Positions 1 to 6,481 of a DNA stretch of 6,721 bases are shown piece after piece. Source of the DNA: Lentisphaerota bacterium. Its GTDB lineage: Bacteria > Verrucomicrobiota > Lentisphaeria > Oligosphaerales > Oligosphaeraceae. The DNA lies in NCBI GenBank assembly GCA_012800565.1, contig JAAZIZ010000393.1:1-6721 (forward strand), given 5' to 3'. Every line of letters begins with the position of its first letter. Position 1 is the stretch's first letter. The notes under the pieces were generated by a model that saw nothing but the letters and a program-made list of their open reading frames with translations, was not told the DNA's origin and ran no database searches. The translations under genes and the position numbers were made by a program.

Positions 1-112
1 CGACCCGTCCGACCCGTCCGACCCGTCCGACCTGTCCGACCCGTCCGACCCGTCCGACCCGTCCGACCTGTCCGACCTGTCCGACCTGTCCGACCTGTCC
101 GACCCGTCCGAC
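1..112. repeat. 9-bp tandem repeat, 12 units, cut by the window edge
   Basis: The unit is CGACCCGTC, repeated head to tail 12 times (1-108), with CGAC of a 13th unit at 109-112. The only variation is at the sixth base: C in units 1-3, 5-7 and 12; T in units 4 and 8-11. Because the unit is a multiple of three, no frame contains a stop. In the frame starting at base 1 it would read Arg-Pro-Val and the C/T change would be silent; the other forward frames read Asp-Pro-Ser and Thr-Arg-Pro. No start codon or ribosome binding site is seen, and the array runs into plainly non-coding A-rich sequence, so an intergenic minisatellite is the more likely reading. The true array length is unknown because it begins at base 1. 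Confidence 0.95.
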
Positions 113-231
113 AGCACTATGCAGCTTTTGGGACACCCTGTACCTGGCGATTTTGCCTTAGGAGCCTTAACTTGCATCGAAAACACAAAGGTAACACAAA
201 AAAAACTGCGTCTCGACTGGCAAAAATCCAG

Positions 232-297
232 TTAGCGATTACCTTTTATATTTGACTATATATTTAATGCTCGGAACTCAAAAAATTGATTTAGGAG
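232..297 (+). promoter_or_regulatory. Probable promoter and ribosome binding site of the repeat protein gene
   Basis: The 195 bases between the tandem repeat and the first gene (113-307) hold no gene. Their right half is AT-rich, with a TATATATTTAAT stretch at 257-268 that could supply a -10 element. The possible -35 elements (TTAGCG at 232, TTGACT at 252) are badly spaced or weak, so the exact promoter is uncertain. A small hairpin, ACTGG/CCAGT at 216-220 and 228-232, lies just upstream. The ribosome binding site AGGAG at 293-297 is clear, 10 bases before the ATG, and fixes the start codon at 308. Confidence 0.35.
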
Positions 298-307
298 AAT
301 CATTGCA

Positions 308-817
308 ATGAAGAAACTACTATTGGGGTTGGGGTTGCTGTTCAGTGTTGCGGCTTTTTCGTTCGACACCTCGGCCTTGCAATTAAGCATCTGGGCTCCC
401 AGGGTGCAGCTCGTCCCTGACTACATCGACATCTCTGGCGTAAAGTTGAATCTGCCTTACGGCGGGAACAAAAAAGTCGCCGGGGTGGATTTGGGAATCG
501 CCTCCATCAACAACAGTTCTTCGGCTCTGCAGGTGAACTTGTTCAACCGCAATCTTGATAATTATGTAGGCTTCCAGGCCGGCTTGGTGAATCTCGCCGG
601 TACTTCCAACGGCGTAAATATCGGGCTGGTCAATTTCACCGAAGGTATCTCCAGCGGACTGGAAATCGCTTTTTTCAATGCTTCTCTGGAGCATCGCGGC
701 GTGCAGATCGGTCTGGTCAATTACTGCGAATTCCTGACCGGCATGCATATCGGCCTGTTTAACATCGTCACGAAATCCACCGTGCCATTCTTCCCCATCG
801 TGAATTTCTGCTTCTAA
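308..817 (+). CDS. Exported repeat protein with seven G-x-x-I-G-L-x-N repeats
   Basis: The protein has 169 residues. Residues 1-18 or so form a signal peptide (MKK, then a Leu/Gly/Val/Ala core; cleavage probably between 18 and 23), so it leaves the cytoplasm. Residues 59-158 are seven consecutive units of 14-15 residues, opening at 59, 73, 88, 102, 117, 131 and 145. The best-preserved ones read GVNIGLVN (102-109), GVQIGLVN (131-138) and GMHIGLFN (145-152); the Asn recurs at 80, 95, 109, 124, 138 and 152. Alternating polar and hydrophobic residues suggest beta strands. The chain ends PFFPIVNFCF, and a terminal Phe is common in outer-membrane beta proteins. The pattern recalls repeat-containing surface proteins such as the Leptospira LA_2272 type; that is recognition from memory. 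There is no lipobox Cys, so it is probably not a lipoprotein. No function can be assigned. The start is set by AGGAG at 293-297. A hairpin terminator follows. Confidence 0.85.
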   Translation: MKKLLLGLGLLFSVAAFSFDTSALQLSIWAPRVQLVPDYIDISGVKLNLPYGGNKKVAGVDLGIASINNSSSALQVNLFNRNLDNYVGFQAGLVNLAGTSNGVNIGLVNFTEGISSGLEIAFFNASLEHRGVQIGLVNYCEFLTGMHIGLFNIVTKSTVPFFPIVNFCF

Positions 818-864
818 GCATCTGCTTATAAGCTTAACCGATTCAGCGGATTTATTTACCAACT

Positions 865-901
865 GGCCGCAGCAGAGTCTTCCGCTGCGGTCTTGTTGTT
901 T
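865..901 (+). terminator. Probable rho-independent terminator of the repeat protein gene
   Basis: CCGCAGC (867-873) pairs with GCTGCGG (884-890) around a 10-base loop. The stem can extend by a G-U and a G-C pair to 865/892. It is followed by the T-rich but interrupted tract TCTTGTTGTTT (891-901). It lies about 50 bases past the stop at 817. The tract ends right where the next gene's ribosome binding site (GGAG, 902-905) begins, so readthrough past this hairpin could feed kinase expression. Because the T-tract is imperfect, termination may be partial. Confidence 0.6.
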
Positions 902-912
902 GGAGACCCTGC

Positions 913-3072
913 ATGCAAAAAACAACTGCCATTTGTACAGTCCTGCTGGTCCTGCTGCTGGTCATCAGTCTGTATTCTTATTTCGGTCTTCAGGCTGAAG
1001 TTCGCCAGCAGAGCCGGGGCAACGCTCTGGGTGCACTGCTGCATCAGACCCAGGCCGCAGTCTTTCTCCAACTCAACTCCGCCCAACAGCTGATGGACAG
1101 CCGCAAAAGCGCCTCGATCGCCGATGAAAAACAGGCTCTCCGCCAGAGTCTGGAGAGCCGGGACACCCTGAACGGCCTCTGGCAGCAGCTTTCTGACAAC
1201 AGCCGGGACAGCCGCGAGACTGAAGATTTCATCCGCGACCTGCAATATGAGGTCAAGACCATGGAGGGCAATATGCAGGATGTGCGCGGCGGTCCGGAAA
1301 GCCGTCACAGCCTGCGGAAAGTCCAGGAGCAGGGACGCATTCTGCTGGCAATGATACAGGGCCAGTTGCTGCAGCTGCAACAGCGCCATGCCCAGTCCGA
1401 GCAACGTTGCCGGACTCTGGCTCATCTCTGGTTCTGGGTCGGGTTGGCGTTGCTGGCTGGCCTGGCCGGAACCATCCTGCAGGCCAAACTGCGCCGGCAG
1501 CGCATCCTGGCCAACTACCTTGCCCTGTCGCATGACTTGGGCAGAGGTGACGGCAGTGCCGCTACCCCTCAGGACGAGTCTGCCAACCAGGCCGCGCTGC
1601 ATGATTTAGGTCAGGCCCTGGAGCTGCTGTTTCAACGCTTCCGGGAAAAGAGCCGTCACAAAGACAAGTTCTTTGCCTCCATGAGCCACGAAATCCGCAC
1701 CCCCTTGAACGGACTGGTCGGATTCCTCAGCAATCTGTCCGAGACTCCTCTGAATGACCAACAGAAACAATACTTGCGCATTATCGAATCAAGCGCCCGC
1801 AGCCTGATGCAGATCATCAATGAGGTACTTGATTACTCGAAAATTCAGGCCGGTCAGCTGGCGCTGGAGGAAATCGCTTTTGATTTGCGTGATTTTCTGG
1901 AAGAACGCATCGCGGTTGCGCGTCAGCTGGCCAGGAACAAGAGTCTGAAAGTGATTCTTGACTTCCCCGGTGCGGACCCGCTGATCGTCCGCACAGACCC
2001 GGGCCGACTGCGGCAAATCCTGGACAATCTGCTCAGCAATGCGGTAAAATTCACCGATCGCGGTGAAGTCATCCTGGAAGTCCGTCAGCAGGACAGCCAG
2101 GACGATCAGCATCTGCGTCTGGCCTTCGCGGTGCGGGACAGCGGCGTGGGCATTCCATTCCAAATCCAGCAGAAGCTTTTCCAGCCCTTTGCCCAGGCGG
2201 ATGACACGATTGCCCGCCGTTATGGCGGCACTGGCCTGGGCTTGAGCATCTCCGCGGCCCTGGTCAAACTGCTGGGCAGTAAACTCTCACTGCAGAGCCG
2301 CCCCGGTGAAGGTTCATGCTTCTTCTTCACCTTGCAGCTCATGCCCGCCAAACCGGAAGAGCAGGTGCGTATCTCCGAGCTCTACCGCATCACCCTGCCC
2401 CGTACCGAACTGAAAAAACATTGGGCTCTGCTGGTCGATGACACGCCTACCAACCTGTTTTTGCTGGAGACCATCTGCCAGAGTGTCGGCTTGCCCTACC
2501 GTACCGCCGTAAATGGCCGCGAAGCGCTGGAACTCTGCCAGCAGCAGCGCTTCGACCTTATCTTCATGGATATCCAAATGCCCATCATGGACGGATACAC
2601 CGCCATCCGCGAAATCCGTAAACTGCCCAACAGCGGTATGACCCATATCATCGCTTTGACCGCCTCGGCTTTCCAGGAGGATATCGACCAGGCTCTGGGC
2701 GCCGGCTCGACTGGATTCATCCCCAAGCCGTTCGAACGCGATCAGCTGCTGCTCTGCATCGCTGACGCACTCGGCATGACCCCGGAACGGAAAATCCGCG
2801 AGCCTATGGGGCCGCAGGAGACTGCCGAAGGTGCCATCGTCCGGCGCATGCACGATTTCATGCGGGAGCAGTATCAGATTTCTCTAGGTGAAATCAAGAT
2901 GATTCTGGCCCAGACTGTGACCGACTGGCGTCCGGTCCTGGACAATTTGGCCACCTATTCGCAACAGGGCAACTCCGAGGAGACTATCGCCATTCTGCAG
3001 CGTCTGAAAGGGCAACTGGTGTCTGTTCGGACTGCTGGACCAGTCCGAACAGACAGTGGCCATTATGGATAG
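913..3072 (+). CDS. Hybrid sensor histidine kinase, frame broken in its HPt-like C-terminus
   Basis: This is a membrane sensor that autophosphorylates on His and passes phosphate to its own receiver. Membrane segments at about residues 4-24 and 172-190 enclose a Gln-rich, mostly helical periplasmic region (about 26-170) with no recognisable ligand-binding fold. A HAMP-like linker follows (about 192-245). HisKA carries the H-box SHEIRTP with His259. HATPase has the N-box around Asn372/Asn376, G1 DSGVGIP (409-415), an F-box (423-426) and G2 GGTGLGL (438-444). The receiver has Asp509/Asp510, phospho-acceptor Asp553, Thr583 and Lys605, all intact. The HPt-like region (about 650-705) reads QRLKG where the family has HxLKG, so the phospho-His is replaced by Gln696. 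From residue 706 the frame leaves the family pattern, and the 719-residue product ends with a foreign 14-residue tail. Deleting one base near 3026-3028 would give 755 residues, ending at 3181. GGAG at 902-905, 7 bases before ATG, supports the start. No separate response regulator is in the window, so the output target is unknown. Confidence 0.93.
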   Translation: MQKTTAICTVLLVLLLVISLYSYFGLQAEVRQQSRGNALGALLHQTQAAVFLQLNSAQQLMDSRKSASIADEKQALRQSLESRDTLNGLWQQLSDNSRDSRETEDFIRDLQYEVKTMEGNMQDVRGGPESRHSLRKVQEQGRILLAMIQGQLLQLQQRHAQSEQRCRTLAHLWFWVGLALLAGLAGTILQAKLRRQRILANYLALSHDLGRGDGSAATPQDESANQAALHDLGQALELLFQRFREKSRHKDKFFASMSHEIRTPLNGLVGFLSNLSETPLNDQQKQYLRIIESSARSLMQIINEVLDYSKIQAGQLALEEIAFDLRDFLEERIAVARQLARNKSLKVILDFPGADPLIVRTDPGRLRQILDNLLSNAVKFTDRGEVILEVRQQDSQDDQHLRLAFAVRDSGVGIPFQIQQKLFQPFAQADDTIARRYGGTGLGLSISAALVKLLGSKLSLQSRPGEGSCFFFTLQLMPAKPEEQVRISELYRITLPRTELKKHWALLVDDTPTNLFLLETICQSVGLPYRTAVNGREALELCQQQRFDLIFMDIQMPIMDGYTAIREIRKLPNSGMTHIIALTASAFQEDIDQALGAGSTGFIPKPFERDQLLLCIADALGMTPERKIREPMGPQETAEGAIVRRMHDFMREQYQISLGEIKMILAQTVTDWRPVLDNLATYSQQGNSEETIAILQRLKGQLVSVRTAGPVRTDSGHYG
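3020..3055. repeat. Perfect 15-bp inverted repeat at the kinase frameshift
   Basis: Bases 3020-3034 (TGTCTGTTCGGACTG) are exactly complementary to 3041-3055 (CAGTCCGAACAGACA), with a 6-base loop CTGGAC. The structure lies inside coding sequence, and the kinase frame changes within its left arm. No T-run follows the stem, so it is not a standard terminator. Any hairpin formed in the DNA or mRNA would be stable (9 of 15 pairs in the core are mixed GC-rich). Confidence 0.95.
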
Positions 3073-3181
3073 TTTCAGGAGCAACAACCGTGCCCAGGCC
3101 CAGGCCCAGGTGGTCAATCTCTGCCAGACTTTGACCCGGATTTTCAAGACCCTGGAACAGGAAGTCACAGTCAATAACTGA
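3029..3181 (+). other. Out-of-frame remainder of the kinase HPt-like domain
   Basis: In the frame one base ahead of the kinase frame, translation from 3029 reads GLLDQSEQTVAIMDSF and continues through a helical, Gln-rich stretch to a TGA at 3179-3181. Joined to the kinase after Val705 it gives LKGQLVSVGLLD. This matches the HPt motif spacing of five residues between the LKG glycine and the next Gly. There is no start codon or ribosome binding site of its own, so it is best read as the displaced 3' end of the kinase gene. It includes three direct copies of GCCCAG (3092-3109), coding for Ala-Gln pairs. Whether it is translated depends on whether the frameshift is genuine. Confidence 0.8.
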
Positions 3182-3198
3182 GCCCTGGGCCACGCCCC

Positions 3199-3229
3199 GG
3201 CAAAGTGCGACAGCAAGCCGCACTTTGCC
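3199..3229. other. Perfect 11-bp hairpin after the kinase gene
   Basis: GGCAAAGTGCG (3199-3209) pairs perfectly with CGCACTTTGCC (3219-3229) around a 9-base loop. It starts 18 bases after the TGA at 3181 that would end the repaired kinase frame. No T-run follows on either strand, so it is not a classical rho-independent terminator. It may protect the mRNA 3' end or help the stronger terminator 47 bases further on. It carries no open reading frame. Confidence 0.7.
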
Positions 3230-3275
3230 CACTGCACCGCTGCCTCCTTTGATAACAATAAGCCATAAAAGCGAA

Positions 3276-3316
3276 AGGCTCTCCCGGAGCATGACCCCGG
3301 GAGAGCCTGTTTTTTA
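3276..3316 (+). terminator. Strong rho-independent terminator between convergent genes
   Basis: AGGCTCTCCCGG (3276-3287) pairs perfectly with CCGGGAGAGCCT (3297-3308), a 12-bp stem with a 9-base loop, followed by GTTTTTTAT. This is a textbook terminator for rightward transcription of the kinase. In the opposite direction the stem is followed by TTTCGCTTTTATG, a weaker T-rich tract. Since ppdK stops at 3355, 47 bases away, the hairpin may serve both genes. No other ppdK terminator is visible. Confidence 0.9.
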
Positions 3317-3354
3317 TCCCGCCAGCGTAGCAGGCGGGTTATGACACTGAACTG

Positions 3355-6141
3355 TTATTCTTCCCGTCCGGAAGCCTTGATAGCAGCATGTGCCGCTGCG
3401 ACCTTGGCTACTGGTACCCGGAAAGGCGAACAGCTGACGTAGGTCAGCCCGACCTGGTGGCAGAATTCCACCGATGCGGGGTCGCCGCCCTGTTCGCCGC
3501 AGATGCCGAGTTTGATCTTGGGATTGGTCTTCCGCCCGCCGGAAGCGGCGAGCTTGATCAGTGCGCCTACGCCTTCCTGGTCAATAGTCTGGAACGGATC
3601 GGCATCAATGATGCGCTGCTCCAGATATGGCCCCATGAAGTTGCCGGTATCATCCCGGCTGAAACCGAAAGTCATCTGGGTCAGGTCGTTAGTTCCAAAT
3701 GAGAAGAACTCCGCCACCTGGGCCAGCTTGTCAGCCATAAAGGCTGCCCGCGGAATCTCAATCATGGTACCGAGCTTATAGTCGAAAACAGGCAAATCAA
3801 AACGGCGCTGTATTTCGCTGTGGACGCGCACCACGATATCGCGGACATACTCGAGTTCCCGCAGCTCGCAGGTGATGGGGACCATGATTTCGGGCACGAT
3901 CTTGTGCCCTTCCTGCAGCAGTTCAGCCGCTGCTTCCAGGATGGCCCGAACTTGATATTCCGTAACCTCAGGATAAGTCACACTCAAGCGCACCCCACGG
4001 TGCCCCATCATCGGATTGCTCTCCTCCAGCGCATCGACCCGCTTGCGGACCTCGTCTTCAGCGATGCCCAGCGCGGCCGAGAGCTCCTGCCGGCCCAAAT
4101 GCGAGTGCGGCACGAATTCGTGCAACGGGGGGTCAAGCAGGCGGACAGTGACCGGGAATTCATCCATTGCGGCCATTGTATCCTTGATGTCCTTTTTCAT
4201 GGCCGGGAAGAGTTCTTTGAGGACGTTGATGCGGTCATTGGCGTTGGTGCAAAGGATCATCTTGCGCAGCAGGAACAGCGGCTGGGCCGAGTCCGCGCCA
4301 TAGAACATGTGCTCGGTACGGAACAACCCGATGCCCTCGGCTCCGAAAGTGCGCGCTTTCTTGGCATCGGCCGGGGTGTCGGCATTGGCCCGCACTCCCA
4401 TGGTACGGTACTTGTCCACCAGACTCATAAAGCGCAGGAAGCGGGCATAATCGGCACCGGCGGTGGGTTCCACCAGCGGCAGGATGCCCTCATAGGCAAT
4501 GCCCTTCGAACCATTCATGGTCAGCTGATCGCCTTCGCGGAAAACCTTGTCACCCACCCGCAGAGTCTTGTTCACCGCATCCACCTGCATGCAGGCGGCG
4601 CCAACAACACAGCTCTTGCCCCAGCCGCGGGCGACCAGAGCAGCGTGGCTGGTCATGCCTCCCCGGGCAGTCAGAATTCCGTCGGCGACCCGCATGCCTT
4701 CCACATCCTCGGGGTTGGTCTCTTCCCGGACCAGGATGACTTTCTTACCCAGGCGGTCAGCCTGCACAGCATCATGGCTGGTAAAATAGATTTCTCCGCA
4801 GGCGGCACCGGGACCGGCCGGCAAGCCCTTGATCAGCTGTTCAGCCTTGTTTTCAATTGCCGGCTCAATAATGGGCAGCAGGAATTCCAGCACTTGATTC
4901 GGATGCACTCGCAGCACCGCAGTCTTTTCATCGATCAAGCCCTCATCCAGCATATCGAGAGCCATATTGACGGCCGCCTTGCCGCCACGTTTGCCGCTGC
5001 GGCACTGCAGCATAAAGAGCCGCCCTTCGTCAACTGTGAACTCAATATCCTGCATATCACGGTAGTGGTTCTCCAGGGTGTTCCTGATTTCCACCAGTTC
5101 CTTGTAGGTCTCGGGCATGAGTTCCTGCATGGACTTCATGTGCTTGTTCTGTTCAGTCTTGGTCTCACGGTTCAAAGGACTGGGGGTACGGATGCCTGCG
5201 ACGACATCTTCGCCTTGGGCATTGAGCAACCATTCGCCGAAGAACTTGTTCTGGCCGGTGGCCGGATTCCGGGTAAAGGCCACGCCCGTCGCAGAGGAGT
5301 CGCCCTTGTTGCCAAAGACCATGGACTGGACGTTGACCGCCGTGCCCCAGTCATCCGGAATACCCTCAATACGACGGTAGGATACAGCCTTCTTGCCGAC
5401 CCAGCTCTTGAAAACCGCTCCGATGCCGCCCCAAAGCTGGGTCATCGGGTCATCGGGAAATTCGACTTCCAGGACTTCCTTGATACGGCGTTTGAAAGCC
5501 ATGGCCAGGTCTTTAAGGTCCGCGGCGGTCAATTCCGTATCCGATTTATAGTCCTTGATGTATTTGTACTGATCGAGCATCTCATCCAGCAAACGGCGGA
5601 TGCCTTTGCCCTCCACCGGATCAATGCCCTCAGCCTTTTCCATCACCACATCTGCATACATCATAATCAGCCGGCGGTAGGAGTCCCAGACGAAGCGTTC
5701 GTTGCCGGTCGCCTTGATCAATCCCGGGATGGTCTTGCTGGACAGACCGATATTGAGCACCGTGTCCATCATCCCGGGCATCGACTTGCGAGCCCCGGAA
5801 CGGCAGCTGACCAGCAGAGGATTATCGGGATCGCCGTATTTGCAGCCCATGCTCGCTTCAACTTTCCGCAAGGCGCTCTCCACTTCCGCTTTCAGGCCGG
5901 CGGGGAACTGGCCGCCATTGGCAAAATACGCCGTGCAGCACTCGGTGGAGATGGTAAATCCCGGCGGCACCGGCAAGCCCAGGCGGCTCATCTCCGCCAA
6001 GTTTGCGCCTTTGCCCCCCAGAAGATTACGCATACTTGCATCACCATCGGCATCTTTGCCTCCAAAAGAATAGACATACTTAACCGGTGCCTCTTTCTTC
6101 GAAGCCAACGTTGTCGGGACACGATTGCTTTTCTTGCTCAT
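3355..6141 (-). CDS. ppdK: Pyruvate, phosphate dikinase
   Basis: This cytoplasmic enzyme interconverts pyruvate + ATP + Pi and phosphoenolpyruvate + AMP + PPi. It can run toward PEP for gluconeogenesis or toward pyruvate/ATP in PPi-using glycolysis. The 928-residue product is complete and slightly longer than the ~874-residue clostridial enzyme, mainly through about 20 extra N-terminal residues. The nucleotide-binding domain has GGKGANLAEM with Lys44 and RSGARKSMPGMMDT starting at Arg114. The swivelling phosphohistidine domain has GGMTSHAAL with catalytic His499. The PEP/pyruvate domain has GLFRTEHM with Arg608, GTNDLTQ with Asn818/Asp819, and GICGEQGG with catalytic Cys881. All key residues are present. 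The start at 6141 follows AAGGAG with 6 bases spacing. An in-frame TTG at 6192 lies in the leader and has no such site, so it was not used. The gene stands alone, convergent with the kinase, and no regulatory PDRP-type gene is seen. Confidence 0.98.
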   Translation of the reverse strand: MSKKSNRVPTTLASKKEAPVKYVYSFGGKDADGDASMRNLLGGKGANLAEMSRLGLPVPPGFTISTECCTAYFANGGQFPAGLKAEVESALRKVEASMGCKYGDPDNPLLVSCRSGARKSMPGMMDTVLNIGLSSKTIPGLIKATGNERFVWDSYRRLIMMYADVVMEKAEGIDPVEGKGIRRLLDEMLDQYKYIKDYKSDTELTAADLKDLAMAFKRRIKEVLEVEFPDDPMTQLWGGIGAVFKSWVGKKAVSYRRIEGIPDDWGTAVNVQSMVFGNKGDSSATGVAFTRNPATGQNKFFGEWLLNAQGEDVVAGIRTPSPLNRETKTEQNKHMKSMQELMPETYKELVEIRNTLENHYRDMQDIEFTVDEGRLFMLQCRSGKRGGKAAVNMALDMLDEGLIDEKTAVLRVHPNQVLEFLLPIIEPAIENKAEQLIKGLPAGPGAACGEIYFTSHDAVQADRLGKKVILVREETNPEDVEGMRVADGILTARGGMTSHAALVARGWGKSCVVGAACMQVDAVNKTLRVGDKVFREGDQLTMNGSKGIAYEGILPLVEPTAGADYARFLRFMSLVDKYRTMGVRANADTPADAKKARTFGAEGIGLFRTEHMFYGADSAQPLFLLRKMILCTNANDRINVLKELFPAMKKDIKDTMAAMDEFPVTVRLLDPPLHEFVPHSHLGRQELSAALGIAEDEVRKRVDALEESNPMMGHRGVRLSVTYPEVTEYQVRAILEAAAELLQEGHKIVPEIMVPITCELRELEYVRDIVVRVHSEIQRRFDLPVFDYKLGTMIEIPRAAFMADKLAQVAEFFSFGTNDLTQMTFGFSRDDTGNFMGPYLEQRIIDADPFQTIDQEGVGALIKLAASGGRKTNPKIKLGICGEQGGDPASVEFCHQVGLTYVSCSPFRVPVAKVAAAHAAIKASGREE

Positions 6142-6182
6142 GATTTTCTCCTTGGTGGTGGCGCCGCAGCCACAGCTGAAAA

Positions 6183-6249
6183 GTTTTTGCAAACCACGAA
6201 TGCATAACCGCTCCCGAACAGGCCGTTGTCCATTCGTGGTCTCAAAAAC
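6183..6249 (-). promoter_or_regulatory. Long two-part stem-loop in the ppdK leader
   Basis: In the transcript direction GTTTTTG pairs with CAAAAAC (6243-6249 with 6183-6189). After a small 2x3 internal loop, ACCACGAATG pairs with CATTCGTGGT (6231-6240 with 6193-6202). This totals 17 perfect pairs around a 28-base loop. It sits 41 bases before the ppdK start codon. It is not followed by a T-run, so it is not a terminator as it stands. A second small hairpin (GTGGC/GCCAC) lies between it and the ribosome binding site. A role in mRNA stability or translation control is an inference; it matches no riboswitch class that I recognise. Confidence 0.6.
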
Positions 6250-6263
6250 CCTTCGCTGCCGTC

Positions 6264-6293
6264 ATCATGCGGCGCAGTTGTAAATGCAATCAA
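6264..6293 (-). promoter_or_regulatory. Weak candidate promoter for ppdK
   Basis: Leftward, TTGATT (6288-6293) and CATGAT (6264-6269) are separated by 18 bases, a loose sigma70-type match. The -35 half overlaps the T-tract of the terminator of the small gene upstream. A separate ppdK promoter is expected because that terminator lies between the two genes, but these boxes are only the best of a poor set. Confidence 0.25.
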
Positions 6294-6336
6294 ATAAACA
6301 AGCCCCGCCCAGTCTGTCCCCCAGGCTGGACGAGGC
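6291..6336 (-). terminator. Rho-independent terminator of the small basic protein gene
   Basis: Read leftward, GCCTCGTCCAG (6326-6336) pairs with CTGGGCGGGGC (6302-6312) in an 11-bp stem with two G-U pairs and a 13-base loop. It is followed by TTGTTTATTTG. It begins 44 bases past the stop of the small gene. The polarity is clear because the other side has no T-run in the opposite direction. It separates the small gene from ppdK transcriptionally. Confidence 0.8.
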
Positions 6337-6379
6337 GAAAAACGGACATTATATGCCGGTGCAACTCATGTGCAGAATA

Positions 6380-6481
6380 TTACTTCTTTTTCTTCTTGAG
6401 GTCACGAATCCTCGCCAGAACACGTTCCTTATAACGTTTGCGGCGAGCACGCTTCTCAGTTTTGGTATGCTGCTGGCTCAT
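6380..6481 (-). CDS. Very small, very basic protein of unknown function
   Basis: The 33-residue product begins MSQQHTKTEKRARRKRY and ends with five lysines. Lys and Arg make up 16 of 33 residues (9 Lys, 7 Arg) against four acidic residues. Such composition is typical of ribosome- or nucleic-acid-binding peptides. It resembles short basic proteins remembered from PVC-group genomes, but I cannot name a family. It has no signal peptide, membrane segment or Cys. Evidence that it is real: AGGAG at 6487-6491 lies 5 bases before the ATG, a good promoter lies about 55 bases upstream (6536-6565), and its own terminator follows at 6291-6336. Codons look like ordinary chromosomal genes (CGT/CGC Arg). 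A complete promoter-gene-terminator unit of this size suggests a stand-alone, perhaps well expressed gene. Confidence 0.8.
   Translation of the reverse strand: MSQQHTKTEKRARRKRYKERVLARIRDLKKKKK

Noticed and set aside
1..112. CRISPR array.
   Set aside because: Units are only 9 bp and directly adjacent, with no unique spacers between them.
856..1602. A 248-codon frame antisense to the kinase, and similar ones at 383-925 and 2314-2853.
   Set aside because: They mirror real coding sequence and have no domains or start signals; they cover terminators and the opposite gene's control region.
3020..3072. Programmed ribosomal frameshifting at the kinase palindrome.
   Set aside because: No slippery heptamer precedes the stem, and the shift point lies inside the left arm rather than a few bases before the structure. 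A mutation or sequence error explains it better.
6142..6192. Longer ppdK start at the in-frame TTG.
   Set aside because: The added residues lie in the structured leader, with no Shine-Dalgarno sequence. The ATG at 6141 has AAGGAG at ideal distance.
3820..6207. A 795-codon open frame antisense to ppdK.
   Set aside because: ppdK is certain, with every catalytic motif. The antisense frame has no ribosome binding site or recognisable domain and is His/Gln/Ala-rich in the way expected from reading GC-biased codons backward.
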